64,000 nucleotides of DNA from Planctomycetia bacterium (GTDB lineage: Bacteria; Planctomycetota; Planctomycetia; Pirellulales; Thermoguttaceae). Under the pieces are notes generated by a model. That model had not been told where the DNA came from. It searched no databases and worked only from the letters and a program-made list of their open reading frames with translations. The DNA lies in NCBI GenBank assembly GCA_030537455.1, contig JAUNMR010000019.1, forward strand, positions 1 to 64,000. The letters are read 5' to 3'. Positions 16,472 through 26,692 of the stretch are shown piece by piece. The position numbers and the translations under genes were made by a program. How positions within the stretch are numbered: the first letter of the stretch is position 1; every line of letters starts with the position of its first letter.

Positions 16472-18184
16472 ATGAAGTCTACATGGAACAAACTCGCGTG
16501 CTGCGCGTTCGCGCTCATCGCGCTGTGTGTCCTGACCTGTAAGGTCTACGGGCAAGATCCGGCTGAAATCTTTAAGAACTTGGCGCCTAAAATGACCGCT
16601 AGCGTCATGTCCGACGAAGGTCAAGTCAAAGAAATGGAAGCGGCGCAACAAGAGTGGATGACGCTCTGCCTGCAGAACCAAGATCTTCGCGAGCAGACCA
16701 ATCAGATCATGCTCGAGGCGCTCAAAGCGGACTATCCCGCGGTCACAAAAGCGTGGCTCCTACATATTCTCCAATGGGTCGGCGATGAAAAATGCGTCGA
16801 CGGTATTGCCGCTTGCCTGACCGCCGACGATCCGCGCATTGTCGACGAAGCCGCGCGCGCGCTGGCGCAAATTCCCGAAGAATCCGCGCTAATTGCGCTC
16901 CAAAAAGCCAGAGACGCCAGCGACGAACCCAAAAAGTTCCAATCCTACATTGACGCTCGTACCGTCGACATTTCCGTCGGCGTGGAAACCGAACTTCCAC
17001 TGGCGCTGTCGATTCTCTCCGACGCCGATTTCGATAAATATATGGCCGACTACGACTCCTTCGACGCCGACCAAAAAGCGCGCGCACTCGGCGCGGTTCG
17101 TGTCAGAAGAGCCAAGAAGTACGCGCCTGTGGCCGTGCTCGCGCTCAAAGACGACAATGGCGACGTCAAAAAAGCCGGTCTGCTCGCGCTGGAAAACACC
17201 GCTTCCAAAAAAGATTTCCAAGCGATCTATGAAATGTTCGCCTTTGATCGCGGTCTGACCGTGCGCGTACTGCAGAACGTCGTCGCCGACGGTTTCGACC
17301 AAGCGGTCATTACGGCGATCAAAAAGGAAGATAACGCCGATAACCTCGTCTCCCTCGCGGAAGTCGTCAGCGGTCGTTCCATGACCTCCGAGATTAACAC
17401 TCTCCTAACGCTCGCGCTCAAAGACGGTTGTCCCAAACCGTTGGAACTCATGCAAGCGGCGGAAAAGCTCGCGACCCAAGAGAATATTCCCGATTTCGTC
17501 AATATTGCGTTGACCGTTAAGGCCGGCGCGCAACGCGACCGTGCGGAACAAGTCGTCGCGCGTCTGTGCAATGGCGACGCGACCCCGGTTATTAAAATGA
17601 TCAATAACCAAAACGGCGCGCAAATCTTCCTGCTCTTGGGACGTATCGGAGGCGACGCGGCCAAAGAGAAGCTACTCGCTGGCGTTAAGTCCAATGACCC
17701 CAATATGGTAGCGCTCTCGATCCGCTCGCTGTGCAACTGGCCCAACGCCACCATTGCCGATCAGCTTCTGGATTTCGCCAAAAATAAGACCCTGCCGGAA
17801 CAGCTGCGTATTCAAGCGTTGCGCGCCTATATTCGCGTCGTCTCGCTGCCCGAGGATCAAGACGGCGTCGGTATGAAAGGCAACGATAAACTCAACGCGC
17901 TAAAAGAAGCCTTCAAGCTCGCCACTCGCGACGATGAACGCAATCTCGTCCTCGACCGCGTCGGCTCCGTGCGCGAACTCGATTCCGTGCGATTCGCGAT
18001 GCAATATGTCGATAACCCTGCGCTGAAGAATAAAGCGCTCGACGCTATTCTCAACCTCGCACACCAGGATTATCTCCGTAAACAGGATAAAGACCTCTTC
18101 ATTAAGGCTCTCGACGTCGTCTTGGAACAAGGCAACGACCAACAAAAAGACCGCGCCGGCAACTACAAAGCCAATATCCGTTAA
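16472..18184 (+). CDS. Exported HEAT-repeat protein
   Basis: A signal peptide (about 1-27, ending VYG) precedes a 540-residue all-helical body with HEAT/armadillo-like repeats. These are seen as recurring A-LLHIL, DPRIVDEAARALAQIP, AVLALKDDNGDVKKAGLLALE and NMVALSIRSLCNWPN units. Such proteins act as binding scaffolds in the periplasm. It lies 96 bases after the oxidoreductase and is followed by a clear terminator, so the two probably form one unit. The partner is unknown. Planctomycetes often place HEAT-repeat or c-type proteins beside Gfo/Idh/MocA genes. Confidence 0.85.
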   Translation: MKSTWNKLACCAFALIALCVLTCKVYGQDPAEIFKNLAPKMTASVMSDEGQVKEMEAAQQEWMTLCLQNQDLREQTNQIMLEALKADYPAVTKAWLLHILQWVGDEKCVDGIAACLTADDPRIVDEAARALAQIPEESALIALQKARDASDEPKKFQSYIDARTVDISVGVETELPLALSILSDADFDKYMADYDSFDADQKARALGAVRVRRAKKYAPVAVLALKDDNGDVKKAGLLALENTASKKDFQAIYEMFAFDRGLTVRVLQNVVADGFDQAVITAIKKEDNADNLVSLAEVVSGRSMTSEINTLLTLALKDGCPKPLELMQAAEKLATQENIPDFVNIALTVKAGAQRDRAEQVVARLCNGDATPVIKMINNQNGAQIFLLLGRIGGDAAKEKLLAGVKSNDPNMVALSIRSLCNWPNATIADQLLDFAKNKTLPEQLRIQALRAYIRVVSLPEDQDGVGMKGNDKLNALKEAFKLATRDDERNLVLDRVGSVRELDSVRFAMQYVDNPALKNKALDAILNLAHQDYLRKQDKDLFIKALDVVLEQGNDQQKDRAGNYKANIR

Positions 18185-18220
18185 GTTTGTCGTCTAATCC
18201 AGATTTACCGTCACACTCAA

Positions 18221-18256
18221 GGCGTGCGTCCAGAAAAGACGCGCGCCTTTCTTTTT
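18221..18256 (+). terminator. Rho-independent terminator after the HEAT-repeat gene
   Basis: A 10-bp stem (GGCGTGCGTC 18221-18230 with GACGCGCGCC 18238-18247, one wobble) with a 7-base loop is followed by TTTCTTTTT. Confidence 0.85.
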
Positions 18257-18335
18257 AATACAAAGCCTACATTCGTCATAAACGCTCTTTTCTCCAAATA
18301 TTATTTCTCAATCGAACGACAGCGCTGTTACTCTC

Positions 18336-18364
18336 TTGTAATAATAAAACCAGCTTGTTATAAT
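18336..18364 (+). promoter_or_regulatory. Promoter for the DUF2339 gene
   Basis: TTGTAA (18336-18341) and TATAAT (18359-18364) are 17 bases apart, 57 bases before the ATG at 18422. Confidence 0.65.
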
Positions 18365-18421
18365 ACAGATTAGGCGCTCTGGGTAATTTTAAACGTCTGT
18401 AGCTCTGCGTAGGAGAGACTA

Positions 18422-21400
18422 ATGTACGAGGTTCTTGTATTATCAATCATTGTCGCTTGGTTCATCCTTGTCTGGCTCCCCTGTGCGATCATGTTAAGAA
18501 TCTTTTTCGACTCAAAGATGCGCAATTTCCAAAAGCGCGTCGACTCGGTCGAGGAACGCCTCGCCGCCATTCAACGTGAACAATACGCTCAAGCGCACAG
18601 CGTCGCTACGACTGTCCCAAAAGAGCCCGTTACGCCCGTTACGCCCGCTGTGCCCCCCTTGCCCGACGTGCAACAAGAGCGTGTTCAGCGCGCCCCGCAT
18701 GTGTGGCGCGCTGAACCGACAAATACGTCGATCAACGACAAGACGCCCCAAGAGCCCAACGTTACGCCAAAACCCGCGTCCAGCGACCTGAATCCCTTCG
18801 AGTACGGAATTGAACGGATCGCCGCCAACGACAAGATCGAAATCGACGCGCTCGCCGCGAACACTAGCCGTGCCAACGACTTCCTCGATTTTCCGACGCT
18901 CGTTGATAAACCGACCATACGGCGCGTCGTCAATATTTCTAAAATCACTCAAGCCGACAATTCAAACGCCTTCGACCGCGTTGAACTTCAGATCGGTCGT
19001 AAAATCTTTGCCTGGGGCGCGGTCGCGCTCTTTGTCGTTGCTCTAGCGCTCTTTGCACAGACCGCGCTAGCTCGCGGCTGGTTCACCCCGATCACGCGGT
19101 TTGTGTCGATTCTCCTCTTCGGCGTCGCCGCCCTCTTTGCGGGTCGTTATACCTTTAAACACGGTCTTCGCGCCTACTCGCGCACGCTCGACTCCACCGG
19201 CGTTATTGCGTTCTTCCTTTCCGGCTACTACGCGCTCTGCGCGGAGCTCTTCGACCCCACGTTGAGCGCGGCGATCCTTTGCGCCTCTGTGTTCCTCGGT
19301 TATTTTCTCTCCACGTTGCGACGCTCCAGTCTTGTTGCGTTTGTCTCGTCCCTCGGAGGTCTACTCGCGCCCGTCCTGATTCAGAGCGATTTTTCACTGC
19401 AATGGATCGCGCCCTATCTTCTGGTCTATCTCCTCGCTTCAATTGGCGTGGTCAACTATTTACGTCGCTCCTACTTAGCTGTTGTGCCGCTCTACGGCGT
19501 CCTGGCGCTGCTGTGGAGTTTTTCGAACTCGCTGACAAGCGCTGAATTCGGTCTGTACACTGTCACGCTACTGACTGTCGCAATTTTGGAACTTATCGAC
19601 CAAGCGCTCGTTTTGCTCTATCGTCGTCGTCAGGCAAGTTACAGCGACGTCATTCGCGCGCTTTCCGTACCGTTTATCACCCTCGGCGTCTTTGTACTGC
19701 TGTGTAAACACGCCGATTATACCGTCCACATTGGCGCGCTAACCGACTATCCCCTCGCGCTTTATCACAGATATGGCTTCATTCCGGTAACGCTCTTTGC
19801 CGCGGCTTATGGCATAATACTCACAAGATGGCTAAAACAGGAAAAGACGCCCCTCAACGCCATGAAGATCGCCGAGGAGTCGAAGTCAAAATGGCAGGTC
19901 GTCGATCTCGCGAAACGCTTACAACTGCGCAGTTATCTCGCGAGCGCTTGTTTCGCCAGCGTTCTGGCGCGTCTGGCTGTGATTGTCGTGCTGGTTTTCT
20001 CACACCGCTTTACCTCCGTGGGATTCTTCGCGCTGACCGTCGCCCTACTGATTATCACTCAACGTGTTGCGTCGCAACCGGTTCTACCGAGTCTCTTTGA
20101 GGGAATCGACGACGTTAAACTCCGTGGCGCTATGGTCAATTCCTTCCAAAAAGCTCAAAGAACCACGTTGAACATTCTCTTTATTTGGTCGATTGTCGAC
20201 GCGATCCTTGGCGTCGCTAAACTCGCGTCTTACTTCAGTCTCAACTACGACTTATACCCGGTGAGGCTATTCCTGAATCTTGACGGCGCCACGCACGCCC
20301 CTTGGCCCTTCTTGAACGCGCCTTGTATACCGTTACTGGCGTGCGCGCTCATACTCCTATGCGCCGGCTTCGCATGCAAATATAAGTCTACCTCCAAGAT
20401 CGCAGTGGCGAACCTCGCGCAGATCTGGGCGATTCTGGCCGTCTGCTTCGGCGCTACGTTACTCCTGGTTATTTCCGTATCGGAAACCTTTGCCGCGTTA
20501 GCCGTTAGGATCTATCAAGCCAACTACGCCGCGCCGAGCGCCGTGGCGGTCTGTTGCGTGGCGTCCCTCTGGGCGCTCGTGGCGCTGGCGCTCTATCTTT
20601 TTGCGCTACCGCGTCGCCGAAGCGCTTGGCGTCTGGGCAGTTACTGCCTAATGCTGGTTCTGCTCATTAAACTTGGGGTCTTCCACCTCCTTAAACGTCC
20701 CGAACTGGGAATAGGACCGTTGCCGCCGTTGTTCCTACGACCGGAACTGCGCCATCCCGACATTCCTGAGGCATTGCAAAATCTCACGCCCTATGATTGG
20801 ACGACGCCTCTGTGGAACCTCTTCTCATTCCCCTTCCTTGTCGCCTTTCTCGTGGCGCTACTCGTGGCTGTCCTTGAACGAACGTTCTATCGACGCCAAC
20901 TGCAAACCACTGATTCCAAAAGCGCTGTGCAACGGCCTATCTTTGCGGTTTTCCTCGGCGTCGTGGCGTCGCTCCTGTTCTTTATCGACTCCAGTTGCGA
21001 CCTGTGGCGTATGGTCGCACACAAATACCCCTGGCACGACATGAACGCAACGCGCGCGTTGTGGCTCTATTGGACCTTCGGCGCGGTTGTGGTCTGGGCA
21101 ATTGGTCGACTCGCACAAAGCTTAACGACGCGCGTCTTTGCGTATTTTATCCTCATGGTTGCGCTACCGAGCGTGTGTTACGGCGAATTTCTCAGCGGCA
21201 ATGCGCGTACAAACGATCTGACCGTCTCAAGTTTCCTGAGCGTCTACGCACTGCCCGCCGCGTGCTATTTTATTGCTCTGATTATACTTGGGATTCGCTC
21301 CAATAAGCTTCCGACAATAGAGTCAACCAACGGCGTTAGAAGTCGCTCGTTGGAATCGCAAGCGCTTAATTTTCTGGGTCTAACCCTTGGTATTTTCGGA

Positions 21401-22120
21401 CTTCTCACGCTACTGTCATTTGAAATAACGCGTTACTTCACCGGTAAGAACCTCTTGGATTCGGCTATTGATCCAGGTCTGTTCTGCATGACGATCTTGT
21501 GGTCGCTGGCGATTCTTCTGATTTCTTTCCTGTATCACAAGGTGAACTCAGCGCCGCTAAAATTTGTCCTGTCAACGCTTTTCGTTGCGTGCCTTGTCAA
21601 ATACTTCGGCTGGGATCTGCCGTCGTTGCGTCGTCACTACGCTCTGCCGTTCCTGAATCTCTTTGCGTACAATACGTATATTATCTTTATTTCCTTACTA
21701 TACTTAGGATATAAATTAACGCGTGGCGCGACGGAACCGCAACGTAAGCGCGGTCGTACTCTGTTCGGCGTACTCGTGACGATAGCGTTGATACAATTGT
21801 GGCTCGGCACGACGAGCGACCTTTACTGTCGCTTGGGACAAATTCCGAACGACGTCGGCGCAGACTCCTTCTTTCTGGCGCAAACGGCCGTTTCAGTTCT
21901 CTGGGCGCTCTTTGCCGGCGCGCTGCTGGCGATCGGTTTCATTAAGCACACGAGGCTCTTGCGCTGGCACGCGATTATTCTCTTCAGTCTGACCACGTTA
22001 AAAATACTAACGCACGACCTGTCCTATCTCGATTCGGCGTATCGCTTTATCGGATTCTTTATTCTTGCAGGCGCGCTAACGGTCGCGGCTTACGCCTATA
22101 ATCGTCTGTCGCATAAATAA
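18422..22120 (+). CDS. Large polytopic membrane protein, DUF2339 family
   Basis: A 1232-residue inner-membrane protein with one N-terminal membrane helix (about 4-28), a short coiled coil (35-60), a Pro/Thr-rich cytoplasmic linker (60-180), then more than twenty hydrophobic helices. The segment from IGRKIFAWGAVALFV through the following helices, with LDSTGVIAFFLSGYYAL and SLGGLLAPVLI, is characteristic of DUF2339. The biochemical function is not known. The ATG has AGGAG nine bases upstream. It stands alone between its own promoter and the methyltransferase remnant. The length is at the upper end for the family. Confidence 0.85.
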   Translation: MYEVLVLSIIVAWFILVWLPCAIMLRIFFDSKMRNFQKRVDSVEERLAAIQREQYAQAHSVATTVPKEPVTPVTPAVPPLPDVQQERVQRAPHVWRAEPTNTSINDKTPQEPNVTPKPASSDLNPFEYGIERIAANDKIEIDALAANTSRANDFLDFPTLVDKPTIRRVVNISKITQADNSNAFDRVELQIGRKIFAWGAVALFVVALALFAQTALARGWFTPITRFVSILLFGVAALFAGRYTFKHGLRAYSRTLDSTGVIAFFLSGYYALCAELFDPTLSAAILCASVFLGYFLSTLRRSSLVAFVSSLGGLLAPVLIQSDFSLQWIAPYLLVYLLASIGVVNYLRRSYLAVVPLYGVLALLWSFSNSLTSAEFGLYTVTLLTVAILELIDQALVLLYRRRQASYSDVIRALSVPFITLGVFVLLCKHADYTVHIGALTDYPLALYHRYGFIPVTLFAAAYGIILTRWLKQEKTPLNAMKIAEESKSKWQVVDLAKRLQLRSYLASACFASVLARLAVIVVLVFSHRFTSVGFFALTVALLIITQRVASQPVLPSLFEGIDDVKLRGAMVNSFQKAQRTTLNILFIWSIVDAILGVAKLASYFSLNYDLYPVRLFLNLDGATHAPWPFLNAPCIPLLACALILLCAGFACKYKSTSKIAVANLAQIWAILAVCFGATLLLVISVSETFAALAVRIYQANYAAPSAVAVCCVASLWALVALALYLFALPRRRSAWRLGSYCLMLVLLIKLGVFHLLKRPELGIGPLPPLFLRPELRHPDIPEALQNLTPYDWTTPLWNLFSFPFLVAFLVALLVAVLERTFYRRQLQTTDSKSAVQRPIFAVFLGVVASLLFFIDSSCDLWRMVAHKYPWHDMNATRALWLYWTFGAVVVWAIGRLAQSLTTRVFAYFILMVALPSVCYGEFLSGNARTNDLTVSSFLSVYALPAACYFIALIILGIRSNKLPTIESTNGVRSRSLESQALNFLGLTLGIFGLLTLLSFEITRYFTGKNLLDSAIDPGLFCMTILWSLAILLISFLYHKVNSAPLKFVLSTLFVACLVKYFGWDLPSLRRHYALPFLNLFAYNTYIIFISLLYLGYKLTRGATEPQRKRGRTLFGVLVTIALIQLWLGTTSDLYCRLGQIPNDVGADSFFLAQTAVSVLWALFAGALLAIGFIKHTRLLRWHAIILFSLTTLKILTHDLSYLDSAYRFIGFFILAGALTVAAYAYNRLSHK

Positions 22121-22410
22121 CGCCGACGTGACGCCTTGTATCCCATGGACAACGCAGTTTTCACTCACACTGATATGTAAACACATTGGTAAACTTGGTT
22201 TGAATTCAAGTTGACAAACAAGTCAAACGTCTATGACCTTTCAAGATAGCGACACACAAGAGGCGTAGGGCGTCGTGGCGTTTGAATTAGCAGACCTTGA
22301 AACCAAGTCAGTAAGATTCAAGACGTCAATACCACTTAGAACGTTCATGGGAGCAAGCTTCTTTATGAACAAAGCTTAATCGGAAGGAGAGCTTAGACGT
22401 CTACGAATAA
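22121..22410. other. Intergenic, AT-richer than surroundings
   Basis: About 290 bases with stops in all frames and fewer of the GACG/GCGC words seen in native genes. It may be degraded upstream sequence of the methyltransferase remnant. Confidence 0.3.
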
Positions 22411-22773
22411 ACGGTAAACTGTACAGATGAGGAAATCAATCCACGTGCCGTTATGCTTGAGAATGTTAGAGGGTTCCTCGCTCCTGTTTTCAATGAGTAC
22501 AGGGAAAATATTCTTAATCATATTGCTTCCCTCGGATACAAAGTTCAGATCAAACTCTTAAATGCAGACGACTATGGCGTTCCACAACTACGTCCTCGAA
22601 TTGTTATTGTCGGCATTCGGAACGATATTTCCAAAGAGTTTCATTACCCAGAGGAACCCCCTGAATTGGCGCCTACCGTCGGTGAGACTCTTTACGATCT
22701 GAATAAATCAAATGGCTGGAAGGGCGCGAATAGTAGTTGCCGAATGGCGTCGTTTATATTAGCAACAGTCTAG
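22411..22773 (+). pseudogene. Remnant of a C5-cytosine DNA methyltransferase
   Basis: The frame opens after a TAA at 22408 and reads PRAVMLENVRGF (motif VI, ENV) then LNADDYGVPQLRPRIVIVGIR (motif VIII, QxRxR), both diagnostic of Dcm-type enzymes. The segment TVGETLYDL...GWKGAN that normally precedes the target recognition domain follows and then decays to a stop at 22771-22773. Motifs I and IV, including the catalytic Pro-Cys, and motifs IX and X are missing. It is a non-functional internal fragment, probably of a transferred restriction-modification system. Its base composition is lower in GC than its neighbours. Confidence 0.8.
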
Positions 22774-22807
22774 CGCCACCGTAGATACTACACGCCCTTA
22801 TTTCTTT

Positions 22808-25597
22808 CTATTCCAACACGATATTTTTCTTCGTCTTAAAGGTCGTGATTTCGACCTCGCCGCGTTCGTCGTTAGCGCCTGCGGAGGTCGGTCGGATCTG
22901 GAATTGAATCATACCGTCGTCAGCGGTGTGCAAGGTACATATTCCCTGCGTGTGCAGTTGCGCTTCCATTTGACGATTGCGTATTCTATTACCGCCGCTC
23001 ACGGCAATCACGCGCGGCTGCGACCATTGGTATAACTCCTCGGCGTTAATCGACTTACCCCCGTGATGAGGCGCTAGTACCAGAGCATACGGCGAAGTCG
23101 GCGTAGCAATAAACTCGGGTTCGTCAGCGTCCAAATCGCCGGGCAACAACGCTTTACGCCCCAGATATTCAATTGACAAAACCACGCTGTTCTCATTTGA
23201 CCCGTCGGAGAGCTTGCCCTGAGCGTCGAGTTTGGGATGGAGCACAGTCATTTCAGGAAAGCCATAGCGACCAAGGTTGTCGTAGGCAGTGACTTCGAAA
23301 ACTTCAACGCCCTTGCTCTGAAAAAGATCACGCAAGGCGTCGAGGTTCTCGCCGCTCTTTTGAAACATTGCCGGAGACACGACAACCTTATCGATTTGAA
23401 CAAGTTCCATGAGCGTCGCTACCCCGCCGAAATGGTCGAAATCGGCGTGGGAGAGAATCGCCGCGTCTATCTTAACGCGACCCATATTCCACAAATTTTT
23501 GGCGACTATTTGCGCCGCATGTTCCGAATCGTCTAGACTTCCACAATCGTAGAGAAAGACGCGACCGTCCGGCATAACGCCAAGAGACGCTATGCCATGA
23601 CCGATCGAGAAGACCTTATACTGCAACGCTTGCGAAGAACGCCACGACATGTGCTGGTAGGAGAAGGTCAGTACGACCAGCGTGCTCCAGATGAGAAGTA
23701 GCGTCCAGAGCGTGCGCGCCTTAGGTCGAAACTGTTTGTATAACGTCCAGAAGATTAGCGGAAGATAGAAGAGCCAGAGGGTCCACTGCGGAGGATTAGG
23801 AAGGTAGAACGCGCCCCTTGAGGTCGAGCCCATGAGGTCGACCAGGTACAAAAAGAGGTCGAAAGATTTATCGGTAACCCACCCCAGCGCAAGGGTTAAA
23901 TAGGAGACGCCTCCAATCGCTTGCGCGAGGAATCCGACCGCAACGAGAGTAAACGCCAGGAGTAATGACACAGCGGCGGGCGCCCAAATCAGCAAATTGG
24001 CAACGATCGCAATGGGGGTAAAGAGGTTTGTGGTTTTGAGAATCAACGGGGAGCCGACGATCCAGATCGTTGTGCTTGCGATAAAGACGGAACGCATTTT
24101 TCCACGCGTTGTGCGCAAAAAGGTTCTGAGGAACCCCAAGACGCTACGCAAGAGCCCCAGACGCCGTGTCGCGCGCGGTGAATCGCCGTGAGTGTGCGCG
24201 TCGTCTAGCGCTTGCCGACGTTCCTCTTTGAGTTTATGCCGTTCCGCTATTGCGCGCCGACGCTGGTCGTTGGAGAGGGAATGTTCCAGGATCGTCTGCC
24301 CGGAGGTCCACAATAGCGCGCCGGAAGCGAGGAAGGACAGTTGTGCGCCCGGCTGAAAGAGTTCGCACGGGTTATAGAACAAAAAAAGCGTCGCGGCAAA
24401 TAGCAACGAGTTCAACGTGGCGCCACGGCGGCGAAGTATGACCCCGAAGCTCATGATAATAATAATCACCGCCGCGCGCACAACTGGCGTACGTACGTCG
24501 GTTAGACCCACGTAAAAGAATACCAGAAAGATCGTCAAGACGCTTATCATGACGCGATTGCGAATGATTCGTCGAAGAAAGCATACGCACGCGCCAACGA
24601 CCAGCGCCACGTGAAGACCGGAAATTGCAAGCAGATGTATCACCCCGGAGCGTCGAAAGGCGTCGGTGGAGTCGCGATCGACGTCGTTGCGAAACCCAAA
24701 GGTCATACCGGCGGCAATAGCGGCGTTTCGTGGACAGAGGCGATCATAGAGAATCGCTGCGGCGCGCTCGCGCAAGCGCTGCAGTAGTCGCGCCACATGT
24801 TCGCGAAAGGTTAGTTTCACGTTCTCTTCCGGTTGGATCGCGTCGATCTCTTGGATAAATAGTCGCGACGTTATGCGTTGAGCGCGATAATAGAAGACCG
24901 AATCGCGTTCATACGGATTGCTCGGCGGCTGTGGTCGCCAGAGTCGTCCGGTCACAACAAGTAGGTCGCCGATCTGCAAAGCACGCGCGTCCCCCTGAAC
25001 GGAGACAGCTACCTTACCACAGACCTCTTGCCAGCGCTGACCCTGACGCAACGCATAGGCGCGCGCGATAAAGTTCGTCGTCGACGTGGTCTCCTGCTGT
25101 TCGCCATGTAAATTTTGTCCCTGAAATAGGTTAGGCGCGCTAATTACCTTAAGCTTGAGCGTCGCCAAGAGCGAATCGTCCGCGACGTACCGCCCCAAGT
25201 CGTTCGACGGATAGTAATGATAGAATAGTTCCGCACGCGCGCCGGCCAGGCAGAAGAACGCGAGAAAAAGCCAAAACGCGCCGTGACATAGGCGTTGTCG
25301 AAAGCAGAAGAGAACGTTCAACCACAAGCGTCGCGCCGGGTTGACGTCGGGATAGTTCGGCATGACCAGACATGGCGGTAAATCGATTAACTGCGCCAGT
25401 TGAGCGTATCGCGGCAGTATCAGGATCGACAGGAGTTGGCAGGCGACCACGCCCAGAACCGCCACAAGAAAGACGCGCGACCACACGCCGACGCTGACGC
25501 TATGATAATGATTAAAGAGAACGCCGGCGGCAGTCGCCAGGAAGTACGGCGTCATAGGGACGTTAGAAGTCGCGCGTGGCGCTGTGGTTCTGGTCAT
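22808..25597 (-). CDS. comEC: ComEC/Rec2-family DNA uptake channel
   Basis: ComEC carries incoming single-stranded DNA across the inner membrane during natural transformation. Order: N-terminal membrane helices and a DUF4131-like OB region (about 1-260), the competence domain with the AISGLHVALVVG motif and multiple helices (about 300-620), and a C-terminal metallo-beta-lactamase domain (about 650-900) with the metal motif SHADFDHFGG and HHGGKS. All three parts are present, so it looks functional. The frame extends to a TTG at 25618; the ATG at 25597 is preferred. At about 929 residues it is longer than the usual 750-800, owing to charged loops near residue 450-490. Other competence genes are not in the window. 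Confidence 0.93.
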   Translation of the reverse strand: MTRTTAPRATSNVPMTPYFLATAAGVLFNHYHSVSVGVWSRVFLVAVLGVVACQLLSILILPRYAQLAQLIDLPPCLVMPNYPDVNPARRLWLNVLFCFRQRLCHGAFWLFLAFFCLAGARAELFYHYYPSNDLGRYVADDSLLATLKLKVISAPNLFQGQNLHGEQQETTSTTNFIARAYALRQGQRWQEVCGKVAVSVQGDARALQIGDLLVVTGRLWRPQPPSNPYERDSVFYYRAQRITSRLFIQEIDAIQPEENVKLTFREHVARLLQRLRERAAAILYDRLCPRNAAIAAGMTFGFRNDVDRDSTDAFRRSGVIHLLAISGLHVALVVGACVCFLRRIIRNRVMISVLTIFLVFFYVGLTDVRTPVVRAAVIIIIMSFGVILRRRGATLNSLLFAATLFLFYNPCELFQPGAQLSFLASGALLWTSGQTILEHSLSNDQRRRAIAERHKLKEERRQALDDAHTHGDSPRATRRLGLLRSVLGFLRTFLRTTRGKMRSVFIASTTIWIVGSPLILKTTNLFTPIAIVANLLIWAPAAVSLLLAFTLVAVGFLAQAIGGVSYLTLALGWVTDKSFDLFLYLVDLMGSTSRGAFYLPNPPQWTLWLFYLPLIFWTLYKQFRPKARTLWTLLLIWSTLVVLTFSYQHMSWRSSQALQYKVFSIGHGIASLGVMPDGRVFLYDCGSLDDSEHAAQIVAKNLWNMGRVKIDAAILSHADFDHFGGVATLMELVQIDKVVVSPAMFQKSGENLDALRDLFQSKGVEVFEVTAYDNLGRYGFPEMTVLHPKLDAQGKLSDGSNENSVVLSIEYLGRKALLPGDLDADEPEFIATPTSPYALVLAPHHGGKSINAEELYQWSQPRVIAVSGGNRIRNRQMEAQLHTQGICTLHTADDGMIQFQIRPTSAGANDERGEVEITTFKTKKNIVLE

Positions 25598-25722
25598 TTC
25601 TGTGATACGCGATTGCAATAACGACGCGCGCTAAAAAAGCGGTCGTCGCGCGCGTGGCACGACGACCGTCTTGTGTCAAAGTCAAGAGGCGCAACGTTTA
25701 TAGTTACGCGTTGGCAGAAACA

Positions 25723-26478
25723 TTATTCGTTTTCCAGTTGCGCTAGAATTTCCTCAGCGATGACGAAGTTCGCGGCAACGCTTTGGATATCTTCGTGTTC
25801 GTCGAGCGCATCGGTCAGTTTGAGCGCTTTACGAGCGACATTAACGTCGGAGATCGTCATAACGTCTTTTGGAATATACGTCACTTCGGAGTGCTCCACG
25901 GCCAGACCGGCGTTGGTGAGGAAGGTAAGCACGGCGTCGAAGGCTTCAGGGGCGCAGGTGAACTTATAGACGTCGTCTTGCAGTTCGACGTCGTCGGCGC
26001 CGGCTTCCACAGCAAGATCCATCATTTCTTCTTCGCCCTTTTGGTCGCTAGCCACTTCGATCACGCCTTTTTTATCGAAGTTCCAACCGACGCAACCAGG
26101 TTGACCCATTTTACCGCCGCAGACTTCGAAGATCTTACGGATTTCGGGCGCCGTACGATTGGTATTATCGGTCAGACCAGAGGCCATCACAGCGACGCCG
26201 TCGGGACCATAACCTTCGTACAGAACCTCTTGCAGTTCGACCGGGTCGAGTTCGCCGATGCCGCGCTTAATCGCGCGCATAATATTATCTTTGGGCAAGC
26301 TAACGGCTTTCGCTTCGTCGATCGCCGCACGCAGACGGATATTATCATCGGGATTACCGCCGCCTTGCTTAGCGGCAACGATAATCGCCTTGGCGAGTTT
26401 ACTCCAAAGCTTACCGCGTTTGGCGTCAACTAAGGCTTTTTTATGTTTAATACCAGCCCAATGGGAATGTCCAGACAT
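25723..26478 (-). CDS. yebC: YebC/PmpR (TACO1) family protein
   Basis: The N-terminus MSGHSHWAGIKHKKALVDAK and the GYGPDGVAVM segment are diagnostic. Members bind DNA or act on ribosomes; recent work on the family points to relief of stalling at proline-rich motifs, as for mitochondrial TACO1. It is 251 residues, complete and cytoplasmic, and lies 125 bases upstream of comEC on the same strand. Confidence 0.95.
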   Translation of the reverse strand: MSGHSHWAGIKHKKALVDAKRGKLWSKLAKAIIVAAKQGGGNPDDNIRLRAAIDEAKAVSLPKDNIMRAIKRGIGELDPVELQEVLYEGYGPDGVAVMASGLTDNTNRTAPEIRKIFEVCGGKMGQPGCVGWNFDKKGVIEVASDQKGEEEMMDLAVEAGADDVELQDDVYKFTCAPEAFDAVLTFLTNAGLAVEHSEVTYIPKDVMTISDVNVARKALKLTDALDEHEDIQSVAANFVIAEEILAQLENE

Positions 26479-26692
26479 ACCGTCTCCTTGACTCGAATAA
26501 GGATTACGACGTCAACGCTAACCGGCGACTTACACAGACGCAACGCGTCGCGAGTGGTTAAGGTCAGGCGAAACTAAGGTCGTGAACGTCGTGCGCTAGG
26601 TAATAGCGACGTTAGCTCGACGTCTTGTGTACCGTCGTTAAGCCGACCGTCGGCGCGTTTACGTCGTACAGGACGCAAAAGCGCTGACTTGC

